Shown here piece after piece: positions 52,444 to 61,410 of a stretch of 64,000 nucleotides of DNA. Under the pieces are notes generated by a model, which ran no database searches, was not told the origin of the DNA, and saw only the letters and a program-made list of their open reading frames with translations. Origin of the DNA: Pseudidiomarina taiwanensis (GTDB lineage Bacteria; Pseudomonadota; Gammaproteobacteria; Enterobacterales; Alteromonadaceae); the NCBI RefSeq assembly GCF_003987435.1, contig NZ_PIQG01000003.1, positions 1-64,000 on the forward strand. Direction: 5' to 3'. Within the stretch, counting starts at the first letter, position 1. Each line of letters begins with the position of its first letter. The position numbers and the translations under genes are program-made.

Positions 52444-53660
52444 GACTGTTCTCCGGCTTGCTGGTGTAAGGCACGGATCCGACTCGCAAGACTATAAAGG
52501 CGAATAAAGCCTTCGGCATGTTGCTGGTTATACACCTCATCTTCATCAAAGGTCGCAAATGCACTTGAGTACAAACTATTCGGTGAACGCTTCTGGGTCA
52601 CCGTAACGGTCCCTTTATAGAGCTTCACCACCACATCGCCAGTAAGCGGTTCAGCAATGCTTTCGGCCGCCGCCAGCATGGCGTGGCGGAGTGGAGTGAA
52701 CCAACGCCCGTCGTACATGAGCTGAGCAAACTCATGACCTAAGCGGATCCGATAATCCAGTACTGAGCGATCTAATACGAGACTTTCAAGTCCTTGCAAT
52801 GCCGCCATCAACACCGCTCCTGCTGGAGTTTCGTAACAGCCCCGTGATTTCATTCCGACCAAGCGGTTTTCGACCATATCCAAACGCCCCACACCATGCG
52901 CACCAGCGACGTGATTAAGGTGTTCAATCGCCGCAACCGGCGCATAAGGGGTGCCATCAATAGCGGTCAGCTCACCGTTAGCGAAACTCAGCATCAGGTT
53001 TTGCGCTTGATCTGGCGCTTGCTCAGGATCAGTGGTCCAGGTCCAAACTTGCGCCGAAGGTGGATTCCACGGGTCTTCAAGCTCGCCACCTTCGGTCGAA
53101 ATATGCCACAAATTCGCATCACGACTGTAAATTTTGGTGATCGAAGCAGAGCACGGAATGTTGCGCTCAGTTAAATAGGCCAGCAATTCAGGCCGTGAGC
53201 GCATGCTCCACTCCCGCCATGGGGCGATGACCGTTAACTCAGGCGCAAGTGCGGCAAACGCTGACTCGAAGCGAACTTGGTCGTTACCCTTACCGGTACA
53301 GCCATGGGCGAGCGCATCGGCACCGACTTTTTTCGCAACTTCGACTTGCGCCTCAGCAATCAGTGGTCGTGCTAAGGCCGTCCCAAGTAGATACTGGCCC
53401 TCGTAAATTGCGCCGGTTTTCAAGGTGGGATAAATGACTTCCTTGGCAAAGCGCTCTTTCAAATCAACGATATGGCAACTGCTCGCGCCAGAGGCAATCG
53501 CTTTCGCTTCAACGCCTTCGAGCTCTGCTTCCCCTTGGCCTACGTCGGCCACAAAGGCGACCACTTCACAGTCATAATTTTCTTTTAACCACGGCACAAT
53601 CGCGGAGGTATCTAAGCCACCAGAATAGGCGAGGACAACTTTTTTAACAGACGATTTCAT
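52440..53660 (-). CDS. argG: Argininosuccinate synthase
   Basis: This 406-residue ATP-dependent enzyme joins citrulline and aspartate. It starts [19 protein letters not shown], the PP-loop, and has [15 protein letters not shown] and [19 protein letters not shown], all typical of the short bacterial ArgG. It lies between argF (2-nt gap) and argH(A) (4-nt overlap). Confidence 0.98.
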   Translation of the reverse strand: MKSSVKKVVLAYSGGLDTSAIVPWLKENYDCEVVAFVADVGQGEAELEGVEAKAIASGASSCHIVDLKERFAKEVIYPTLKTGAIYEGQYLLGTALARPLIAEAQVEVAKKVGADALAHGCTGKGNDQVRFESAFAALAPELTVIAPWREWSMRSRPELLAYLTERNIPCSASITKIYSRDANLWHISTEGGELEDPWNPPSAQVWTWTTDPEQAPDQAQNLMLSFANGELTAIDGTPYAPVAAIEHLNHVAGAHGVGRLDMVENRLVGMKSRGCYETPAGAVLMAALQGLESLVLDRSVLDYRIRLGHEFAQLMYDGRWFTPLRHAMLAAAESIAEPLTGDVVVKLYKGTVTVTQKRSPNSLYSSAFATFDEDEVYNQQHAEGFIRLYSLASRIRALHQQAGEQS

Positions 53661-53662
53661 GC

Positions 53663-54571
53663 TCAGACTCCTGCAAGAAGGGTAACTAAAATTGCGTTTT
53701 GTGCATGTAAGCGGTTTTCCGCTTGCTGCAACACCAAAGATTGCGGTCCATCCAGTACTTCTGGCGTGACTTCGCGCCCGCGATAAGCCGGTAAGCAGTG
53801 CATAAAGTACTGCGCACCGAGTTGTTTCATCAGCTGGCTATTGACCTGATATGGGGCAAAGTCCGTCATCACTTGATTACTGTCGCGTTCTTGTCCCATT
53901 GAGAACCATGTATCGGTGTAAATGACATCCGTCTTGCTGGCTGCACTTAAGTCGTGGAGCACGGTAATTTCAGCACCACTTTGCTGTGCTTGCGCTTGTG
54001 CAGCAGCGGTTATTGCTGGATCAGGTGCATAACCAGACGGAGTAATCACCTGTAAATTCAGGCCAGTGAGTGCAGCACCCGCCATCAAAGCTTGCACCAC
54101 ATTATTGCCATCGCCGATGTAAGTCAGCTGCACTGAGTTTAGGTCACCGAATTGTTCTTGCAAGGTCAGCAAGTCGGCCATGGCTTGGCAGGGGTGGCAG
54201 ACATCACTCAAGGCATTCACCACAGGTTTCGGTGAGGCTTCGGCAAGCTCAGTCAACGTAGCTTGATGATAAACCCGCGCCACAATCGCATCGTGCCAAA
54301 GCGCGAGGTTTGCGCCGACGTCACTGGCCGGCTCGCGGCTGCCCATGATATTGGCACCATCAAGATAAATACTGTGGCCACCGAGGCGGTTAATACCTGC
54401 GGCAAAGCTCGCCCGCGTGCGCAGCGAAGGTTTCTCAAATAGCAGCGCAATACTCTTGCCCTGCAAAGCCGTTGCATAGGCGCTTGGGCGCTGTTTGATG
54501 GTGTGACTCAGTTGTAAAATCTGAGCTGTTTCAGTGGCGCTTAAGTCCGCCATCTTCAATAAATCTTGCAT
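53663..54571 (-). CDS. argF: Ornithine carbamoyltransferase
   Basis: This 302-residue enzyme makes citrulline from ornithine and carbamoyl phosphate. The carbamoyl-phosphate site is [12 protein letters not shown] (S-x-R-T-R), the ornithine loop is [10 protein letters not shown], and [11 protein letters not shown] carries the C-terminal [19 protein letters not shown] is also conserved. It is separated from argB by 41 nt. Confidence 0.98.
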   Translation of the reverse strand: MQDLLKMADLSATETAQILQLSHTIKQRPSAYATALQGKSIALLFEKPSLRTRASFAAGINRLGGHSIYLDGANIMGSREPASDVGANLALWHDAIVARVYHQATLTELAEASPKPVVNALSDVCHPCQAMADLLTLQEQFGDLNSVQLTYIGDGNNVVQALMAGAALTGLNLQVITPSGYAPDPAITAAAQAQAQQSGAEITVLHDLSAASKTDVIYTDTWFSMGQERDSNQVMTDFAPYQVNSQLMKQLGAQYFMHCLPAYRGREVTPEVLDGPQSLVLQQAENRLHAQNAILVTLLAGV

Positions 54572-54612
54572 GGAAAATTCTCTTATAAAATGCGCTAAAA
54601 AATAGGTCGAAA

Positions 54613-55395
54613 TCAGAATTCGATGCGGGTGCCAGCGGCGCGACCTTCAGCTAAATCAAGTAATGCTTGAGGGTCTTGCCAACTCGCCACCGCGATACTT
54701 CGTCGCGACTTTTGCGCGACCGCCAGTGCTGCTTCGAGTTTGACTTGCATGCCATCGCGGACCACCGAGGATTCAATGTAGTGGGCGGCTTGGGCAGCAT
54801 TGATGGAAGAAATAAGTTGTTGTTGCTGATCAAGAATGCCGGCGACATCGGTTAATAACACCAGATCCGCATCCAGCAGTTCAGCAATGCATGCAGCAGC
54901 AAGATCTGCGTTGCAATTTAGCCGTTGGCCATCGCGACTCAGACCGAGTGAGCTCATCACCGGCAAGTAGCCTTGCTCGAGCAAGCTAACAAGTAATTGT
55001 TTATCGCCGGGTTGCGGGATACCTACAGCGCCGCGACTGGCGTCGACGTTGGCATAGGTGCTGCCGCCCGCGAATAATGGCAAACCGACACTGCGCAGAC
55101 CAAGCTGCTGAGCAAGCGCGGTAAGCTGACTATTCACATCGCCAGCTAATACTGCGGCAATATAGGGAATATGTGCGGCAGGCGTAACGCGCTGCCCGGC
55201 AACTTTTTCGCTGCTCAAACCAAGTTGTGCGAGTAAGGCTGACACTTGATCGCCACCCCCATGCACCAGCACCACAGGGCGACTTTGCTGGATGTTGAGC
55301 ACGGTTTTCAGCAGTGGCTGTAAGGCCTGCATATCGTCTAAAGCCCGCCCGCCGAGTTTAATAACGAGCGCTGTAGGTAACTGGAGTAGGTTCAT
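54613..55395 (-). CDS. argB: Acetylglutamate kinase
   Basis: This 260-residue amino-acid kinase phosphorylates N-acetylglutamate. It has VIKLGGRALDD and VLVHGGGDQVSALLAQLGL (glycine-rich loops), LNCNADLAAACIAELL, and LLTDVAGIL. It lacks the N-terminal helix of arginine-inhibited hexameric forms, like Escherichia coli ArgB. It overlaps argC by 4 nt. Confidence 0.97.
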   Translation of the reverse strand: MNLLQLPTALVIKLGGRALDDMQALQPLLKTVLNIQQSRPVVLVHGGGDQVSALLAQLGLSSEKVAGQRVTPAAHIPYIAAVLAGDVNSQLTALAQQLGLRSVGLPLFAGGSTYANVDASRGAVGIPQPGDKQLLVSLLEQGYLPVMSSLGLSRDGQRLNCNADLAAACIAELLDADLVLLTDVAGILDQQQQLISSINAAQAAHYIESSVVRDGMQVKLEAALAVAQKSRRSIAVASWQDPQALLDLAEGRAAGTRIEF

Positions 55396-56432
55396 AGCAC
55401 CGCACTCCGATTCAGTAGACCGGTGCTATCAGGCATACCAAAGTAGCGGTTTGCGACTTGCAAGGCCTGACTCGCTGCACCCTTCAATAAGTTATCGATG
55501 GCCGCGGTGATGACAATGGTTTGACTGTTTGCAGAACGCACCAGTTGCCAACCGATATCGCAGTATGGCGTGCCGACCACCTGCTGCAGAGCAGGCGTTT
55601 GTTGCCAACACAAGCGCACCAGCGGCGAATCCATATAAGCAAAATCGAACGCTTCGTCGACCATCGCAGCGGTCACATCAGTCCCCACTTGCACGTAAAC
55701 AGTTGCAAGTATGCCCCGTTTAAAGGCACCTAGGTGTGGGACGAAGACCACGTCACAGCCAAGGTTTTGTGCGATTTCAGGTTGGTGCCGATGACTGCCA
55801 ACCCCGTAAGCTTGCAAACTCACCTCACAGAAACTGGTTTTCAGACTCGCCGCCCGACCTGCCCCAGACGTACCACTTACGGCATTCACCATAACCGCTG
55901 AATGAGGTGTTTTAAGCTCAAGCACAGGCTTTGCAGCAAGGGTCGCCGCGGTTGGGTAGCACCCGGGTACCGCAATGAGGGACTCAGAGCCGCTCAAGGT
56001 GAGATACTCAGCAAGGGCATAAGGGGTTTCACCAATGCCTGGCGGGCGCACGAAACCATACGCACGCTCATGTTCGGCTACGTCGGTCAATCGAAACGCG
56101 CCAGAGAGATCAAATACGACAAGACCGCGGGCAATCAATTGCGGTGCTAACTGGGCACTGACTTCGTGGGGTAAGGCAAGAAAACACACGCGCACTTGCT
56201 TGGCAACATCATCAAGTAAGTGTGCATGCCAAGGCTCCAATAATACCTCGCAACGCCCCTGTAATTGCGGATAAAGGTTCGCGAGAGGAACCGCTTCACG
56301 TGCGCCTGAACTAAAGCAATGAGTCAGTTTAAACCTAGGGTGTTGGTGCAAGAGCCAACTGAGCTCGACGCCACTATAGCCACTCGCGCCCCATACTGCG
56401 CAGGGGATTTCGATGGATTTTTCTTGGTGCAC
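55392..56432 (-). CDS. argC: N-acetyl-gamma-glutamyl-phosphate reductase
   Basis: This enzyme of about 346 residues makes N-acetylglutamate semialdehyde with NADPH. It has AVWGASGYSGVELSWLLHQHP (nucleotide fold) and the active-site Cys in VPGCYPTAATLAA. SGAGRAASLKTSFCEV and GSHRHQPEI are conserved. No ATG precedes the conserved start; GTG at 56432 is the best choice. A TTG further up, at 56495, lies inside the ARG boxes and is rejected. First gene of argCBFGH(A). Confidence 0.93.
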   Translation of the reverse strand: MHQEKSIEIPCAVWGASGYSGVELSWLLHQHPRFKLTHCFSSGAREAVPLANLYPQLQGRCEVLLEPWHAHLLDDVAKQVRVCFLALPHEVSAQLAPQLIARGLVVFDLSGAFRLTDVAEHERAYGFVRPPGIGETPYALAEYLTLSGSESLIAVPGCYPTAATLAAKPVLELKTPHSAVMVNAVSGTSGAGRAASLKTSFCEVSLQAYGVGSHRHQPEIAQNLGCDVVFVPHLGAFKRGILATVYVQVGTDVTAAMVDEAFDFAYMDSPLVRLCWQQTPALQQVVGTPYCDIGWQLVRSANSQTIVITAAIDNLLKGAASQALQVANRYFGMPDSTGLLNRSAVL

Positions 56433-56473
56433 GACGATGATACCTGACTCAAAATGCGACAAAATTATTTTAT

Positions 56474-56508
56474 TGCATAAAAATGCACGAATCAAGCATA
56501 AATAGTCG
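56474..56508. promoter_or_regulatory. Tandem ARG boxes (ArgR operator) upstream of argC
   Basis: Box 1 TGCATAAAAATGCA (56474-56487) is a perfect palindrome very close to the ARG core TGAATAAAAATTCA. Box 2 AGCATAAATAGTCG (56495-56508) is weaker. Their starts are 21 bp apart, the spacing of paired 18-bp ARG boxes with a 3-bp gap that bind one ArgR hexamer. They lie 42-76 bp before the argC GTG. Confidence 0.82.
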
Positions 56509-56598
56509 TTATTTTGAGTGTTTTTGCTTGCTCAAACCTTATCCACATTCTAAATTAGAGCACATATATCAATCGTCACATTTAGAAAGAGAAATAAA

Positions 56599-57033
56599 AT
56601 GGCTTTTCAGCGGAAACGTAAATCATTTTTACCGACTAACGCAGATGTCCTTAAAGGGCGAAAAATTCTATTGGTTGAAGACCATCAAGTGAGCCAGCGC
56701 ATGACCAGTTTCATTGTTGAACAAGAGGGAGTGGACTGCGTTGCGGTTGGTACGGGTGAGGAAGCGCTCGAGCAATTTGCGACTAACGATTTTGATGTGG
56801 TGTTGATGGACATTAACTTGCCCAAAATGTCTGGTGAAGATGCAATTATCGGTATCCGCGAATTTGAAGAAGCAAACCTCAAAAAGCGGACCCCAATCAT
56901 TGTTGTAACAGGCACCCAAGCGGCCCCGAAAGGCCCGGAAGTTAGCTTGTTCCATGGTGCTGAAGCGGTTGTGATTAAACCTTTTACCCGCTATGAGTTA
57001 CTCGACAAGATGACCAAAGTGCTCACCCGATAG
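56599..57033 (+). CDS. Stand-alone response-regulator receiver protein
   Basis: This 144-residue protein has one CheY-like receiver domain and no output domain, with a basic 20-residue N-terminal extension. The phosphorylation site is Asp71 in VVLMDINLPKMSGEDA. Acidic Glu27-Asp28, Thr104 and Lys127 complete the active site. An in-frame tail is missing, so it must act by protein contact. The last 36 nt overlap the 3' end of a histidine kinase gene on the other strand. This suggests, but does not prove, that they are partners. Confidence 0.88.
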   Translation: MAFQRKRKSFLPTNADVLKGRKILLVEDHQVSQRMTSFIVEQEGVDCVAVGTGEEALEQFATNDFDVVLMDINLPKMSGEDAIIGIREFEEANLKKRTPIIVVTGTQAAPKGPEVSLFHGAEAVVIKPFTRYELLDKMTKVLTR

Positions 57034-59421
57034 CGGTAGGCGGACTTTAAAGGTGGTGCCGTGGTTGAGCTTACTCGAGCAACTGATGTCACCACCTAAT
57101 AAGGTCACCAACTCGCCAACAATCGCAAGTCCAAGCCCAGTTCCTTTAATTTCATTATTTGTGGAGAGTGTGCCGCGTTGATATGGGTCGAAGATTTTTG
57201 CGACCACATCAGGCGTCATACCCGTCCCAGAATCAGCAACGGTGATCACTAACTTTTGGTTCAAGTCGTCTTGGTGAATCCGCAGTCGCACATAACCCGA
57301 ATCCGTATATTTAAATGCGTTACTGATCAAATTATTAAGGATTTGATTCACCCGCTGCGGGTCCGTCACAATGGTTTGGTTCACATTGTTAGAGACCGCG
57401 ACCGTCCAAGTAAGGTGCTGTTGCTCAGCTAACGACTGATAGAGTCGCTCGGTTGCCTGAGCCTGTTGGCGGATGTTCACTTCTTCAATGTTCAATTTAA
57501 ACTTACCGAAGTCCAGCGCGGATAAATCGAGCAAGTCATTCAGTAGGTCCATCAACTGTCGAGCTGAAGTCGCAATAATTTCTAATTTCTCATCAAACTC
57601 GGGCTCTTTGTTATAGATCCGCAGCACATCAGTCAGACCAATAATCGCGTGCAGCGGGGTGCGAATCTCATGGCTCATATTGGCGAAGAACTGTGCTTTC
57701 GCATCACTCGCTTCCTTTACTTTTTCGAGCGCATCGTTCAGATCTTGAGTGCGCTCTAATACCCGCTGTTCGAGTTCTTGATTGACTTGAGTCAATTTAC
57801 TATTGAGGCGTTTATTGTGATCTGCCGTAAGGGTCAGGTTTGACATGGTGCGAACAATTACTTCCGCAAAGCTAATAAAGTCTTGCTCGAGCTGGCGCAG
57901 TTCGACCACATAAGTTGCTGAACCTGGTTTAACATTTTGCAGCTCTTTAAAGGCATTACGCTCGATTGTGCCACGCAAACGTTCTTGAAAGTTGCTTAGT
58001 GGAAGTAAGAACCAGCGCGACAAACTTGAGACTAAAAGTACCCCCACGACGAGCATGAAGGCGAGGATCACAAATGAGACCGAGACATATTGGTTAAGCT
58101 GTTGCTCATAGCTGGAAGCTGATTGTAAAACTAGAATTCGCCAATTAAGGCCGTCTAGCTGAGCCTGTTCAATGATGACTAAATCGTCGCCGTAATCACT
58201 AAAGCGTTCACCGCCGCTGACTTGGTTAATGCTGGTAATCGGATAGTCCCGCGCTTGCGCAAGACTTGGAATTTGCATCTGTGGGCTAGCAAAAACGATC
58301 GTGTCATTAGCGTCGATGATCATGTAGCGCGCTTCAGGGCTCGGTAAACGATCAGACAAACCTGAGAGCTTCTGTAAATTCAGTGAACCTTCCAAGATCC
58401 CCGCAAGTTGACCTTGCCGATAGTAAGGCACGGATAGCGCAACAATTGGATGGGTCCCGAATCCGCGCCCGCGAAAAGCACCGGAGATAAAACTCGGCTC
58501 GCCGGCCATAATCTGCCAAAAGTACTCGCGATCAGCGACATTGAAACTATCGGTGCCAACCGGGGCTTGCTCCAGCAAACTTGCTGGGCTTGCTGAGAGC
58601 ACATTACCGCGCGTGTCGGTGGCGAGCAAAGTCGCAAAATTATCGTACTGCAAATGAACTGCCTTGAGCGCGCGTTGCAGATCGTCGTTACTTACGTCTG
58701 CTGCAAATTGCGCTGAGGCTTGTTGCAAGGCAGTTAGATGCGATTGTAAAAAGCCATTGAGTTCGTTTTGCAATCCTGCCGCAGCACTTGCAACGCTCTT
58801 GCGGGCCGAATCATAAAGGGACGTATTCACAGACTGCAGCCAAAAATAGGTCAGTATCGAGGCGGGGAATAAAATACAAACCAAACCGAAGTTATACAAA
58901 ATGGTTTTGACACTATTACTGAAATGAACTCTTGGCTCGATGCGAAAGGCGCGCAGCAGATGGAATACTGAAAACGCGAGAATCGTATTAAAAAGGCCAT
59001 TCAGCAAATATTTAATGGTAATGCCTTGCACCAATTCTTCGGCATAACCAAGCCCAACAAAATTATAAATCGCATAGACCAGTGGCCAGCCCAAAGATAG
59101 CCAATAAATCATCGGCCACAATAAGATGCTGCGTTGGCGGCGCAAGGCGATATAGAAAATAGCGACTTCAAGCGCAAAAATTGGAACGACCAGAAAATGT
59201 TCGAAGTTTAAATAGGTGAGGCTATTTGCCGTGACCGACACGAGCAAACCGAATGGCAAGCCATAAATCAGTGCTGCGACGATGGCGAAGGCATTGCCAA
59301 CATAAATTTGATCTGGGTCGAAAAAAGGTAGCGGGAACAAGTTCGCAATAATGGCAAGCGCCCACAGGCTTGCCATCACCCAATAGCGAGGTTGACGTTC
59401 CCGATTTACGATCCGTTTCAT
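56998..59421 (-). CDS. Membrane sensor histidine kinase
   Basis: This 807-residue kinase has several N-terminal transmembrane helices (about 12-165), like a MASE-type sensor, then another helix (about 175-195) and a periplasmic Cache-like domain (200-440, with VADREYFWQIMAGEPSFISG). A further helix (445-470) leads to a HAMP-like and coiled-coil linker. HisKA holds FFANMSHEIRTP (His584) and HATPase_c holds NNLISNAFKY (about 696-705), DSGTGM (730-735) and GTGLGLAI. There is no receiver domain in the chain. The signal is unknown. The convergent receiver gene overlaps its last codons. Confidence 0.9.
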   Translation of the reverse strand: MKRIVNRERQPRYWVMASLWALAIIANLFPLPFFDPDQIYVGNAFAIVAALIYGLPFGLLVSVTANSLTYLNFEHFLVVPIFALEVAIFYIALRRQRSILLWPMIYWLSLGWPLVYAIYNFVGLGYAEELVQGITIKYLLNGLFNTILAFSVFHLLRAFRIEPRVHFSNSVKTILYNFGLVCILFPASILTYFWLQSVNTSLYDSARKSVASAAAGLQNELNGFLQSHLTALQQASAQFAADVSNDDLQRALKAVHLQYDNFATLLATDTRGNVLSASPASLLEQAPVGTDSFNVADREYFWQIMAGEPSFISGAFRGRGFGTHPIVALSVPYYRQGQLAGILEGSLNLQKLSGLSDRLPSPEARYMIIDANDTIVFASPQMQIPSLAQARDYPITSINQVSGGERFSDYGDDLVIIEQAQLDGLNWRILVLQSASSYEQQLNQYVSVSFVILAFMLVVGVLLVSSLSRWFLLPLSNFQERLRGTIERNAFKELQNVKPGSATYVVELRQLEQDFISFAEVIVRTMSNLTLTADHNKRLNSKLTQVNQELEQRVLERTQDLNDALEKVKEASDAKAQFFANMSHEIRTPLHAIIGLTDVLRIYNKEPEFDEKLEIIATSARQLMDLLNDLLDLSALDFGKFKLNIEEVNIRQQAQATERLYQSLAEQQHLTWTVAVSNNVNQTIVTDPQRVNQILNNLISNAFKYTDSGYVRLRIHQDDLNQKLVITVADSGTGMTPDVVAKIFDPYQRGTLSTNNEIKGTGLGLAIVGELVTLLGGDISCSSKLNHGTTFKVRLPLSGEHFGHLVE

Positions 59422-59485
59422 AAACTTAAATCACCCAGTAACAATTTGTTTAGTATAGAGATACCTAGGGTGAAGTTCGAGTTAT

Positions 59486-60739
59486 TTAAGCTTCTGCTGC
59501 CATCATATAGTTCAGCGGCATTTGAATGCGTGCAACGCCAGACGCCACCGCGGCCTCTGCAACAGCTTTCGCAACCCGAGGTTTCAAACGTGGATCAAGT
59601 GGTTTTGGAATAATGTACTCACGGCCAAACTCGAGCTTTTCAACCCCTGCTGCCACTAATACCGCTTCGGGTACAGGCTCTTTTGCTAGGGTGCGAATGG
59701 CCTCGACCGCTGCTAACTTCATCTCGTCGTTAATCATGCGAGCGCGTACATCAAGTGCACCACGGAAGATAAACGGAAAACACAGCACATTATTGACTTG
59801 GTTTGGGTAGTCCGAACGCCCGGTAGCGATGATCACATCATCACGCGTCGCTCGGGCAAGTTCCGGTTTGATCTCCGGATCAGGATTCGAGCAGGCAAAC
59901 ACCACAGGGTTGGGGGCCATCCGCGCGAGCAAATCTGCTGGCAGTAAGTCAGGTCCAGAGACGCCAATAAAGACATCCGCTTCATCGATAACATCGGCAA
60001 GTGTGCGTTTGTCTGTGTTATTGGCAAACAAAGCTTTGTAAGCATTAAGGTCGTCACGGCGGGTGTGAATCACGCCTTTGGAATCGAGCATGTAAATATG
60101 CTCGCGTTGAGCCCCGCATTTGATCAGCAATTCCATACACGCAATTGCCGCAGCGCCAGCACCTAAGCAGACGATTTGTGCTTTGGCAATATCTTTACCT
60201 TGCACTTCAAGTGCATTTAACAAACCGGCTGCGGTGACAATTGCGGTGCCATGCTGGTCATCATGAAAAATCGGGACTTGGCACCGTTCAATCAACTTTT
60301 GTTCAATTTCAAAACAGTCTGGTGCTTTGATGTCTTCAAGGTTAATGCCGCCAAAGCTGTCGGCAATATTGGCAACGGTATTAATAAATTCCGCGGTCGT
60401 GGTGTGCGTCACTTCAATATCAATCGAATCGATATCAGCAAAGCGTTTAAACAGCAGTGCTTTCCCTTCCATCACAGGTTTGGACGCCATCGGACCAAGA
60501 TTGCCAAGCCCCAAAATTGCGGTGCCATTTGAAATGACCGCGACGAGATTTCCTTTTGCGGTGTATTTGTAGACATCATCGGGATTTTCGGCGATCGCGC
60601 GAACAGGTTCGGCCACTCCGGGACTATAAGCAAGAGCCAAATCTTTATGGGTTTCAGCTGGGGTGCTGATCTCAATGGTGATTTTCCCAGGCGTTGGGAG
60701 GGCGTGGTAATCCAGTGCCTGTTGACGAAAGTCTGACAT
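59486..60739 (-). CDS. maeB: Malic enzyme, short MaeB type
   Basis: This 417-residue oxidative decarboxylase converts malate to pyruvate with NAD(P). It has TKDLALAYSPGVAEP-like HKDLALAYSPGVAEP, GNLGPMASKPVMEGKALLFK, the metal-binding VPIFHDDQHGTAIV and CLGAGAAAIACMELL as the nucleotide fold. The C-terminal phosphotransacetylase-like domain of long MaeB is absent, so it is the short single-domain form. It is monocistronic, with a 303-bp region upstream. Confidence 0.93.
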   Translation of the reverse strand: MSDFRQQALDYHALPTPGKITIEISTPAETHKDLALAYSPGVAEPVRAIAENPDDVYKYTAKGNLVAVISNGTAILGLGNLGPMASKPVMEGKALLFKRFADIDSIDIEVTHTTTAEFINTVANIADSFGGINLEDIKAPDCFEIEQKLIERCQVPIFHDDQHGTAIVTAAGLLNALEVQGKDIAKAQIVCLGAGAAAIACMELLIKCGAQREHIYMLDSKGVIHTRRDDLNAYKALFANNTDKRTLADVIDEADVFIGVSGPDLLPADLLARMAPNPVVFACSNPDPEIKPELARATRDDVIIATGRSDYPNQVNNVLCFPFIFRGALDVRARMINDEMKLAAVEAIRTLAKEPVPEAVLVAAGVEKLEFGREYIIPKPLDPRLKPRVAKAVAEAAVASGVARIQMPLNYMMAAEA

Positions 60740-61042
60740 GAAAATTGGCGTCCTTTTTTCTACAAACGAATCTACGAGAGTGAAATAAACATAGCAGTAT
60801 AGCGAATATCACGCTACTGAATAATCGCTATTGTAGCGCTTCTTCGGCGATCAACAGATCATACCTGCTTGATATCATCATTAATCGTTATTATAGGCTT
60901 TATCGAACCCAAGATATTTTCAATTGTGTGAATTGCCACCATCGATAAATTCAATAAAAATCGGGGTGATAGAGATGTAGGCCATAAAAAAAGGCGCCTT
61001 TTGGCGCCTTTTTTAAAATTCGGTGTAAAGAGTCTTATTTTA
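60740..61042. other. 303-bp intergenic region, maeB leader and rpmE 3' end
   Basis: No convincing gene is seen. It holds the rpmE terminator at 60986-61014. Nearer maeB is a set of overlapping inverted repeats: ATAGCGA (60799-60805) with TCGCTAT (60825-60831), and CGCTAC (60812-60817) with GTAGCG (60833-60838). The two pairs interlock, so as RNA they could form only one at a time. The maeB promoter must be here; no clear -35/-10 pair was found. Confidence 0.6.
60986..61014 (-). terminator. Intrinsic terminator after rpmE
   Basis: GGCGCC-TTTT-GGCGCC is flanked by seven A and six T. It works for rpmE transcripts on the minus strand (29 nt after the stop) and is symmetric enough to act in both directions. 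Confidence 0.9.
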
Positions 61043-61261
61043 TTAAGACTTTTTCTTACCCAACACGCTGAAACGCTTGTTGAATTTGTCAACGCGACCA
61101 CCGGTGTCCATGATACGCTGTTTACCAGTGTAGAATGGGTGACACTCTGAACAGACGTCCAAGTGCAATTCGCCGCCGCGAGTTGAGTGAGTGACGAAAG
61201 AGTGGCCACATGAGCAGCTAACTTTCATCTCTGAATAATTAGGATGAATACCTTGTTTCAT
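61043..61261 (-). CDS. rpmE: 50S ribosomal protein L31, zinc-binding form
   Basis: This 72-residue ribosomal protein bridges the two subunits. It has the four zinc ligands Cys16, Cys18 (CSCGHSF), Cys37 and Cys40 ([10 protein letters not shown]), so it is the C+ form expected in zinc-replete cells. [19 protein letters not shown] is the family C-terminus. It diverges from priA, the usual gammaproteobacterial neighbour. Confidence 0.98.
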   Translation of the reverse strand: MKQGIHPNYSEMKVSCSCGHSFVTHSTRGGELHLDVCSECHPFYTGKQRIMDTGGRVDKFNKRFSVLGKKKS

Positions 61262-61410
61262 TTGGGGTTACCTCAGTTAGGCCGTATCGCCATCCGACCC
61301 GAAGTCGAACACCATACGTGGTTAGTCGAAAAATAGGCGCGCATATTAGCCTAAAGCGCGCCACTGATCAAGCTTGCGTGAACTGAGTTCGCACCGCACA
61401 ATAGCCGATC

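Noticed and set aside
59429-59477. TCACCC/GGGTGA pair between the kinase and maeB as a terminator
   Set aside because: Short arms, long spacer and no T tract on the transcribed strand.
60859-61209. A 116-codon open frame on the minus strand across the rpmE region
   Set aside because: It runs through the terminator and out of frame through rpmE, with biased shadow composition and no start signals.
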